Assembly: GCA_963277665.1 (NCBI GenBank)
Contig: OY728136.1
Coordinates: 1,980,400,576 to 1,980,464,575 of the forward strand
Length of the DNA: 64,000 bases
Direction of reading: 5' to 3'
DNA from: Viscum album
Lineage: Eukaryota; Streptophyta; Magnoliopsida; Santalales; Viscaceae
Shown: one piece after another, positions 51,465-61,075 of the stretch
How the letters are laid out: the number at the start of each line of letters is the position of its first letter
Position numbering within the stretch: the first letter of the stretch is position 1
Program-made: the position numbers and the translations under genes
Notes under the pieces: model-generated
What the model was told of the DNA's origin: nothing
Databases searched by the model: none
The model's input: the letters and a program-made list of their open reading frames with translations, nothing else

Positions 51465-53998
51465 TGTAAGATCACAGTTTCCACTAGAGGTAAAAATCCT
51501 ATCAAATTCTATGAAACTCCTTCTTTTAATTTTATAATGTTACCAAGGGTTTATGGAGGTATAAAGAGTGTTTTTATGGATTTGATTCTCAGAGTTAATG
51601 ATTTCAGAGAAATAGGATGAGGGGCATGGTTTGTCTAATAGTTTGGCTTATATAGGGGAGGATAAATCTTAATAAAACATTGAAACATGAGATACATAAC
51701 AATAAAAACCCATTAATTTACATTAGTTGATCCATTCATGGTTTTCTTATGGTTTTTTGAGCTCTGTTTCTGAAACATGTGACAAGTATTCTCTTGGATA
51801 GTATGAATGCATGATCGGTGCATAGGTTTTCTAACCATGTGTTGAGTACATGTTAGGTAGGTACTCTTGGATAATTAAATGAACACGATTCATCTAACCA
51901 TGGTCCCCTTAAAAAAATATTGAAAATAAATTTCCCCCTAATTTCTTTAAGCCTTTTCTCCTTCTCTTCACCCCTTATTCACATAGTAGCTCCATCATGG
52001 GGGATCCCTCCTCACCCTTTTTTACTATTTGATGTATCACATCCATTTGAACGCCATTTTTATCAATATTGATCATGTTGGATCCCTCAAATTATGTCTA
52101 AAAATACAATGGACTATTTTCTCCTGTTCTCTTCATGTCTTTGATGTTATCTCCTAGTGAGATAATATATCATATTTTCTTGGCATTTGGCGGGGGGGGG
52201 GGGGAGGGTAAAATCCTATCATTCCATAAAATATTTGAGGCTCATACTAGATGAGTTCTCTCATATCAGTATATGTTATGTGGTCTACTACATTTCCCTT
52301 ATTTTTTTAAGGTTTATAATTTATCATTGTTGTGCCACATGCCAGAACATTCACATGTCACTCCGAAAATTTTTATCCCTTTAAATTAATTGTCTAAACC
52401 ATGATTTAGATATGATATGAGCAATTTATCATTTATTTAGGTGGATGAAATCAAAATGATCCATCCCTTAGGGTGTGTCTGATACAATGGACATATAATC
52501 ATATCATAATTTGTAACCAAAACACCCCTGAGGTGTGATTGGGTTGTCATTGATAATTGAAATTTCCTAATTGAGATGATATTTTTTAGAAAAATGCATA
52601 TAATTAATGTATACATAAATTTCAATTTTTGATCATTTATAAGTTAAATTATCAAATAAATTAATGGAATTATGAAATAGATTATATATTTTTACTTGGA
52701 TTATTATTATTTATTAAATGAGGTTTTTATTAAAAATATGGAAGTTTTTGAAACTATTAAATCTGTGTCCTACCCTGAGTATGACTTGGATTCCCCACTT
52801 GTTATTCCATAGGTGAACTCAAATAATTCTATATGATTCATTGATGTGACTTCCATGTGAGTTTAAAAAATTTGGATATATCAATTTCTTATTTTATGGA
52901 TTCCACAGCTTAACACTGATGGTAGACATATATGTACAGAAACGAGAATGCTTGGATTACCACCTTGGATTCATTTTAACGGGCATAGAAAATTAATTCT
53001 TTAGATTATTTCCTTAGGATCAGATTAGGTCTATCTAGAAATTACATTAGACATGTCCTCAGGATTAGTTAGAAAAAATTATGGTTAGAAGGATAAGGGT
53101 TCATCCCTTGGATTGCACTCATGCCCAAATCCTAATATCATGGTAGATAAGTAAGAGTGGGAACAAACTTCTATTTTCAAGGATTCCATGGGGTTCCATT
53201 TGACACTTTTATATTATTATACATTTATTCCACAGCTATGTTCCTTATATCAGTTTCCAAATTATGGTCAATTTCATAGAGATATTTTGGGTAGGTTGAA
53301 GTAGGTCAGGTCATATAGGTATCCCATGAGGAGCTCAAGCTCATCATGAGTTATATTTAGTTATTGATTTACATTTATTATACCCACACATGGATATATT
53401 TTATATTACATATATGGTATTTTCATTATGAAGCAGTAGTAGTGACCTATTGAGTCTTACACACAAACTATTTGGGTCATTGTTTGGTACCAAAGTATAT
53501 TACATAAATGCAGATAAGGATAAATGGAAGGGCCTAAATATGGTCAGTTTATTTATTGTTCGGGTGAGATCTTTAGAGAAGATGAATGAGCCGGTTCTTG
53601 TGATACTAATAGTGATGGATGTTTTTCACTTTTTATATTCTTATTTTAATGCAACTACTCTTTTATTTCCACATTACATGTATTCATATTTCATCGGTTT
53701 TTTGTCATCAAATCATCTTTAAATGATCATGTTTACTAATTTATGTCTCTTTATTATTATTCTTATGTTTTACTTCTCCTGCCTATTTATTTTTTTCTCT
53801 CTATTTATATATAATTTTTTATAACTCAGTATTATTACTATTTTGATACATAGTAATAAAGAGTTTATAGTCACGCAAACATACCATATTAAAACCTCAC
53901 TACTAGGTGGAAGCCTCTGACATACGCGGAGGAACTATTGAGGTAATGTGGCACTTTATTTTGGCTACATGTGAGTAAACTAGGCCCATGATTCCACA
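51465..53998 (+). mobile_element. E4 3' LTR
   Basis: It begins 'tgtaagatcac' and ends 'ccatgattccaca'. It is collinear with 43,202-45,797. A run of 13 G (52,192-52,204) replaces 'gtgggggatccc'-like sequence seen elsewhere in the family and is a local microsatellite expansion. Confidence 0.85.
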
Positions 53999-54025
53999 TA
54001 GAGGATGAGTAAAATTATTGTGGAG
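53999..54025 (+). other. E5 3' interior end with polypurine tract
   Basis: These 27 bases lie between E4 and the E5 3' LTR. 'gaggatgagtaaaa' resembles the GAGGACGAATTT stretch, and 'attgtggag' is the decayed polypurine tract directly before the LTR. They show that E4 landed just upstream of the E5 3' LTR. Confidence 0.7.
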
Positions 54026-57000
54026 TGTTTTTTATGCCATTTATCATTAAATTATGGAATTTCTCTAGGAAATTTAGATTTTCCAGTTGGAGGATGGTTA
54101 TATTTTACAACTATAACTTAGGGAAAAAATATGGGTATAAAAATCCAAGAGACATTTTAATGGATATATTATAGTTGTTGATGGAAACCCCATGTTTTTG
54201 GAAGAATCTGAATAATGGATGGGGTGTCTAGGGCTATTGAAATATTGTAGAAGCCACTAAAAAGTCATTAGTGTAGCTAGTGGCCGAAAACACTACCTTG
54301 GCTCACTGGCTAGCCAGTGGCCACTACACCAGCTAGACTCGATGGTTATCTTATGGGGCACCAAATCTCTAGTGGATACAATGATGGATTATATTAAATA
54401 AAGGCCTTTTGTACTTTTCTAATTCATGAGAATTTATGTTTTAAGGGGATTAGGGACTTAGGATTAATATTTTAAAATCCAAATATCCCCCTATTGGACT
54501 CTAGAAAAAACTTCTAAGAGTGGGGATGAAATGTGATGTGTTGTGATGAATATTCACGTTAAGATCCATAGTTTCCTTATATTAATGTTTCTCTCTTTAA
54601 TAACCTCTAATTTTATATGATTCTACATTGTGTTTTTATATAGATTCCACTAGAGCATGGTATAGTCAACTAAGAAGTATGGTCATTTCCCCCAACTTCT
54701 GTAGAAGTTGTCTTAATATGCAACCTACCCATCTATCATCTTGGTTTCCATAGAGAGAATACAATACACAAATTTATTTAAGGTTTTTTATTAAATTAGA
54801 TGAAATTTATTATTTATAAGGTGTCAAATGATATGTATTTTTCTAAGGATAGTGCCAAGGTTGTTATATGGACATTCAAAGTTCTATTGGACATAATTTT
54901 TGTGTGACGATAATGAATGATTTGTAGTTTAAGGATTATTCCACATTAATTTTATTTATATAATTATTTATAATAATATATAAATAATTATTTACAGTGT
55001 ATGGAATGATGTAAGAGTCTGAGAGTTTGTGTGGTGTCAGAAGAGGCATGGATGGGCTTGGCTGAGGTGTTTTGAAGATTGGATTGGATTGTAACTCCTT
55101 GAATATGGTAGTTAGTCCCTTTAATATAACCATATATAAATATTAATCTATGATTATTCTTTTCATCATGCATTTCAAGGTTTTATATTGAGTGGATATG
55201 GATGGTGAGTGACTATAAAGAAAGAGATTGAGTGATGTAGGATCTCAAATTCCCAATTTAGGTTCTTGATATCAAGTTTTAGCCTTAGAATCACCTGATG
55301 ACTTTTTTTCTAATGTTAGGGAGAGAAAAAAATCTGAACAGAGACCTCGGGAGGTCTCAAGAGGTTACGTGAAAGATTGGTATCCTCGGATAGATTCCCC
55401 TTGGAATATATGGATAGGTATGAGAGGACTAGGCCTAGTGAGAAAAAATGAGGTGTTTTTTGGCTCATTATTATGACAGATTCCCTTCTGAGGGTGGTTT
55501 AAGAACTCATTGAGTATTGTGAGTATGATAATTACATTAAGACTAGATTTTTGTCTTGTGAGGGGTTTCAACTTAGTGATAGGATTTGAGATAACCCTTT
55601 GGATTTATGAGACGTGACCTAGGTGAGGGTCATGGGCTTGGTCTAGATGTGACATTATGATGACAAGAGGATTGGAGTGTGGTGGTTTGTGAAAATCCTA
55701 GGAAAGTAATAACTTGATCAATGAGAGACCCTAATAGGGTATATTAAACCATGAGTTCTAGTATGAGATGAGCCTAAATTCCATCGTGTCACCTTGGGGT
55801 GATGAATATTATATATTATCTATGAGAATAGGATGTCGCAATTTTGGAGGTCAGAGTGGATACCCTACGAGGTGATATGTGAGATTTTGAAACCTGAAAG
55901 GCAAGATAAAGGATAATCCTGAATGTGTTGAGTTAGTTTGTTGTGTCATGGGTAATAGAACTCTCAATTCATGTGGCCTTTTTATGTTTTTTTATACATT
56001 AATTAATGATATTTTGAGTCATATAATGTTATATGATCCATTGTACTTCTTGAATTATGTCTATCCATTATATGATGGTTAAACCATGGGATTAATTTTA
56101 AAAACCTTGTCCTGATAGGGTGGTTTACATCCACCAAGATATGTTTGATTCAGGGGATAATGTTTCCATAAATTATACCTTCCCATGAGGGTATTGAGTT
56201 GAGGACAACCCAATGGGCTGGATCATGGTATGATGGGGCATGACTAATGGACTTCCCCTTGGGTTATTGGGTTGTGGGTAAAGACATAAATGTTTTACTG
56301 TGTATCGTTTTTTGGTATTGGTTCACAGTTTTAATTGATTGTACCCTGAGCCTTTATAAATATATTGGAATCAGTAAGATGACATAATATGAGAAGATTA
56401 TGTGGAATCTTTCCAGGAATCGAATAAGTATTGAAAATGTTTCATATTTTCTAGGTTGGAACATGATTACCATATGCATAGGGAGTCCTGGAGCTCTTAT
56501 TAGCCCACATATATTTTGGTTTATACTTACGACAATTAGTGAGAGTATACTAAGATGAATTTCACACAACATGAATAAGTACCCTAGTGCACAAATGGAA
56601 CATATGTATTCTCTCATGTTTAGTACAATCCATATAATGAATAATGCTATTGTAGATCAATGTGAATATAGTGACTAGTGTTGGAGATAAGTAGAAAAAT
56701 ATTCCTCATCTATAGGGACATAAGGAAAGGTATATTTATAGTGGGTTTCATCCTCAATTCTAGTGAGGTAGAAAATTATGGTAGGGTAAGATGAATATTA
56801 TAGATTACAAATATTAGGTAGAGTAATATATGTTCAGGTTTCCATCTATTAATCATATATCATGTCATATGCCTCATTTAATTCCTGAGATTCACAATCC
56901 ATTGTTTTACCAAACTAGATCTATCAAATAGTAATCTTGGTTGGGAGTCTTTAAAACTTTATTGATAATTTAAATTGGTATTTAGTCAACATTTATTAAT

Positions 57001-57150
57001 GTATATTTGGGAAGAATGATCCAATAATGGAGCTATTTTTACTATGTATATAACCATTTGATGCCATTCTAGGCTAAGATTATATTTATATATTGGAAAA
57101 TTATAATTTATTACTTTTATATAACAGTTTTTTCTTTATTGTATAATGTG
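54026..57150 (+). mobile_element. E5 3' LTR
   Basis: It starts 'tgttttttatgcc', against 'tgtaattcccc' in the 5' copy. Alignment holds to about 56,700. Beyond that I lose collinearity, so the right end (somewhere in 56,950-57,300) is an estimate from length. Confidence 0.65.
54271..54338. repeat. Imperfect inverted repeat in the E5 3' LTR
   Basis: 'gtgtagctagtggcc' (54,271-54,285) can pair with 'ggccactacaccagctag' (from 54,319), around a loop that itself contains the palindrome 'tggctagcca'. The 5' LTR counterpart near 38,670-38,700 keeps only traces. Confidence 0.7.
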
Positions 57151-57999
57151 ATTATGTGGTCTTCCTTGGTTAATTGGATTATCATAGGGGTCACATTTAT
57201 TTAGTGACACTTTATTCTCAGCAAATAGAGTCAATGTTGGATTTATGGAAGTTCATGATGTTCAATTTTGGTGAGTTTTTGAGGTGATTCTGAATTTTAT
57301 TCTTGAAGTGGTATTTAAGAAACCCCACATCGTGATATTGAGTTTTAATTAGAATTACATCCCAATGTATCTATGATTTTTATGTATCCTTATATGATAA
57401 ATACTTCTACATTTTGCGAGATGAATATTTTTTTGATGATTTATTATATACGGGTTTCATTTATCCATGTGTGTAAATTTTAAATAATCTTGTATTGTGT
57501 ATAAATGAAGTATATGACGTTTTGTGGTTGTTTATAGACTAAAATTAGATCAATAATGTAACGTGGAATAACTAATATCAACTCTAAATGATTGATGAAT
57601 TCATAAAATATTGGAAGGTTTGTTTTTAGAATTAGGTATTGATTTATTGTTAGGGTATCATCAGATGTGAGGGAAGGGGGATTATATCAAAAATATAAAA
57701 ATTATATATAATTTTAGAGACATTATGTTTGTGGTTATTCTATTTAGATTCATTTATTACATAAATATTTTCATGGTAATGAAGAAATCAGTGTTTTGTG
57801 AGTTTCTATACTAGTTTTTTGGAATTTTTTTGATAAAACTGGCATGTATTCAATGTTAGTGGTGTTTCATGGTGAGTTCTTAATGTATAATATCCTAATT
57901 CGTTGATGAAAACAACTATATGATATTTTATACATGTGTATTTCTTCATGTGAGAGGTATATTTTCATGGGTTTATTATTTAACGTCTCATGTCTTGAG
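57151..57999. other. Unassigned spacer between E5 and E6
   Basis: About 0.85 kb, AT-rich. No domain, tRNA or repeat match was recognised on either strand. It may be the outer part of the sequence into which E5 and E6 inserted. Confidence 0.45.
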
Positions 58000-60900
58000 A
58001 TAGGTTGAAATTCCAAGGGAATTTGAATTTTCATGTTTACATGATGTAGCTTTCACTGAACAGAGCTTAATAACATAATTATGAGAGTTACAACACTTCA
58101 ATTCTTTGTTTTAAGAATTTGGTAAAGTCCAAATAGGTTTCTTAGCTGACTCGTTCTATTTTGAGAGCATTGGTCCACAAAAATCCAAGTATTAGAGGGC
58201 CAGCATAGGGTACATGATTTCACTAAAAATGTGTGGCCCCTAATGGGAAATTATGAACCTTATAGAGAGGAACAAAAATGAAGCACACTAGAAATGAACA
58301 ATTTTTCCCAACTGTGCACATATACCACAAGGGTAATTCCATTTTGGGTATTATTTTTACACTATTAATTTCATGTAGGGAATAAAATTTGGGTAATTGT
58401 GTTGGAAAAAATCTGCGAGGTGGTTTATTAATAAATGGGTGATGCATGGTTAGTGCATCATTTGGACAAACCATGTGTCCCAATCATGTTACATAGTTAT
58501 GATATATAAAATGATATTTTTCTTTAATTATTTTATGAACAGATTTGTTATTTTTTAATTCTTATGTCAGCCACATGAGGAATTCCAACTTGGTGGATTT
58601 CTCCTCAAGACAAATCTATGAATGGAAAAAACTTCTATGTCCTTTTTTGGAATCAACTTTTGTTACTTTCTATCGATCCTCCTCGTAAAGATATTGATTC
58701 TATTTTAATAATTCTCAATTTACAATTCTTTAAAAAAGTTATCATGGTGCAAGGTCATTTCCGTATTTTCAAAGAGAATGTCTATTTCTTCATTGTATTC
58801 CATACTAGACCAAATCAGACCTGAATATTTGATTACTGGAACATCCAATGAATGATGTGGGTGGTCTACACCATTTCCCCTATATTTTCAATGAAATATT
58901 AATGTTAAAATTGTGTCTAGTGCCGACCATTTCCGATCATCAGATTATTATTCAATATATTGTATCAAATTTATCAACACACCAAAATAAACACCTTATG
59001 ATCTTTCATAAGTATATATATTTCTCCAACCTCTTGCACAGACACCCATTGGTTGTGACAACATGAATTTTTCATTTAAATTAATTATTAAAAATCTCTA
59101 AACACATTCTAAGCATTTATATTGTATTAATAACTAATTTTCCCCTTTTGTGAACTTTATTAATTGTTTATGGCACCTCATAATTTATATATGATCCATA
59201 TATTTGTTTTTCCTTGTTTAGATGCATTATTAAATATATATTAATATAATTGAGTTTTGACTCATGAGTGTGAAGATTGATTTATGTTAAATGAAATTAT
59301 TAATGAAAAATTTCATGTTTTTTTTAATGAACCCCCTTTAAGGAGGTGAACTACCTTTGAATACTACAAATTGGTGACTTATTAATTAGTTCATGTTTGC
59401 ATTGTGGATTTGAGTTTTCCTTGAGCCTTTTTGTTCATTCTTAATATATGGCATGCCATTACATGGATCATTTGATGCTCTTAAATGAAATTTACCAACA
59501 TTCATAAATGTTTAACTAAAAAATAACCTCTTGAGGAATTTTTATGGATTTTAAATGATACTTCCAATGTTTAAAAATTCTCAACTCTTGAAGGAATCAT
59601 TTAAATTCTTATTAAAAATAGTAAAATGAATTACCAAGAATTGTTTAAATAAATTGAACAAAATAAATGGGATGGATTGGAAGGAGGGATTAGCTTCCTT
59701 AAATGATTTAAGTTGTATGTCTTAACTAAATTAAAATGATTGTTATGGATGGATTTACTTGAATAGATTATATAGTTGAATTGACAGAATATAAATTATA
59801 AACGGTGGAAAGAACTCAATGATCATATCATGATTTGCGAATTCCGTTTTTAAATATAATACCCTTGATTATATAATGGTATAAATAAATGTAAAACATG
59901 ATAAGTATTACCTCATGGTTTATATTATTGTTACTATCTGATTACACCTTCTAGATAGGTCATCGAATGATGGTAAGGGGTTTTTTGAGAAAGGTATAAA
60001 ATGATGCTCCCTTACTTTGAGTGTTGAGCCATGGTGTAACACACTAGTGATACTGGTAGGACATGGTACGAGGTGCCATGCTCCCTATTTAAAGTAATTA
60101 CATGATGGCTCACTCACCTTCCCGAGTATCAGGCATGAATTCTCACACTCTATTGAAATTTGGTGAATGTACCCTATTTCATGAGCTCATTGTCTAGTTC
60201 AGACTGGTTATCGATGACTGAGTTAAGCCTGATCTAGCCAACATCTAGTATTCTTGGTACATGGTCAGTTATGTCCACACATAAGAGGTTTATATATGTT
60301 GATGAAATATATAACTATACTATGTATATATTATTACTATATATATGTTGTTACTAATTAGATCATCATTATGAATATGATTTGAAGTAGGTAGATCTAT
60401 CAGGTATCCTTTAAGAACCTGATCAGGTTGTTGTTTATATATTTATTCAGATTTTTTTGTTGTTAATTCAACCTGCACACTACTTTATTTATATTTATGG
60501 GCTGCATGAAGCTGTAAACATAGTGGGTGGTATCCTACTAAGATTTATATCTCACACTCTTCTTGGGACACCATTTCACTGGGGTACACTAGTAGACCTC
60601 ACGTTCATTAGACCTTGTAATCCATTATCTGGAAGTCCTCTAGTACATGGGAGTTAGGATCACAAGATAGAGGTAGATCTTAGGATGCTCTGGATATCAC
60701 CCTAGGGGATTTTAAATATTTTCATTATTTATTTACTTTATGGTATATTGTTTCCTACTATATGTTGATTTCTTTATATTAAGTATATTTGGTATATTTG
60801 GGTTATCCATTATTTATTTGAAATTATATTATTCGTCCACTACTCTATTATTTCAATTATTACTAAATCTTTTATTTGTTGATTATTATTGATTATTAAA

Positions 60901-61060
60901 TATTTTCTACAATAAAATATGGGTGTAGCCTCCCCACTGTCACCTCCTTAGACCATCACTTCTAGTCGATAGCATCTAGCATATAGGGAGGTGTGCGTGA
61001 GGACATGTGACCAACCCATCCAGTTACTGTCTTAGTGGTCAGTCAGGTCAGGACATTACA
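58000..61060 (+). mobile_element. E6 5' LTR, E4 family
   Basis: It aligns with the E4 LTRs at several points. 'gcatggttagtgcatcat' near 58,445 matches 'gtatggttggtgcattgt' near 43,647. 'gaagtaggtagatct' near 60,386 matches 'gaagtaggtagggac' near 45,098. 'atagggaggtgtgcgtg' near 60,982 matches 'atggtgaggtgtgctta' near 45,724. It ends 'ggacattaca' at 61,060, directly before a primer site. It is about 0.5 kb longer than the E4 LTRs. The left end is uncertain by about 100 bases. Confidence 0.75.
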
Positions 61061-61063
61061 AAG

Positions 61064-61075
61064 TGTTATCAAAGG
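61064..61075 (+). other. E6 primer-binding site (initiator tRNA-Met)
   Basis: 'tgttatcaaagg' matches TGGTATCAGAGC at 9 of 12 bases, three bases after the LTR end. It proves the LTR to its left is a 5' LTR in plus orientation. Confidence 0.8.

Larger units (their letters stand above)
43202..53998 (+). mobile_element. E4: full-structure Ty3/gypsy chromovirus (Tekay/Del-like), all frames decayed
   Basis: Two LTRs of about 2.6 and 2.5 kb flank an interior with the domain order gag, protease, reverse transcriptase, RNase H, integrase and chromodomain on the plus strand. That order defines Ty3/gypsy, and the C-terminal chromodomain points to chromoviruses. Stops and frameshifts occur in every domain, so it cannot be active. 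It sits inside E5, 27 bases before the E5 3' LTR. Flanks 'ttgaa' and 'tagag' match at only three of five positions, so no target duplication is claimed. Confidence 0.9.
38378..57150 (+). mobile_element. E5: LTR retrotransposon with ~3 kb LTRs and a tiny interior, interrupted by E4
   Basis: The 5' LTR (38,378-41,376) and 3' LTR (54,026 to about 57,150) align collinearly. Matching points include 'aaatttatattttccattgg' near 38,418 against 'aaatttagattttccagttg' near 54,070, and 'aagacaaccca' near 40,501 against 'aggacaaccca' near 56,192. A decayed primer site follows the first and a polypurine stretch precedes the second. Without E4 the interior is only about 1.85 kb, so E5 is another non-autonomous element. 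The right end is known only to about 150 bases. Confidence 0.72.

Noticed and set aside
52192..52204. Run of 13 G as a possible regulatory G-tract
   Set aside because: A single homopolymer inside the E4 3' LTR, absent from the 5' LTR at that length. Most simply a slippage expansion or a sequencing artefact.
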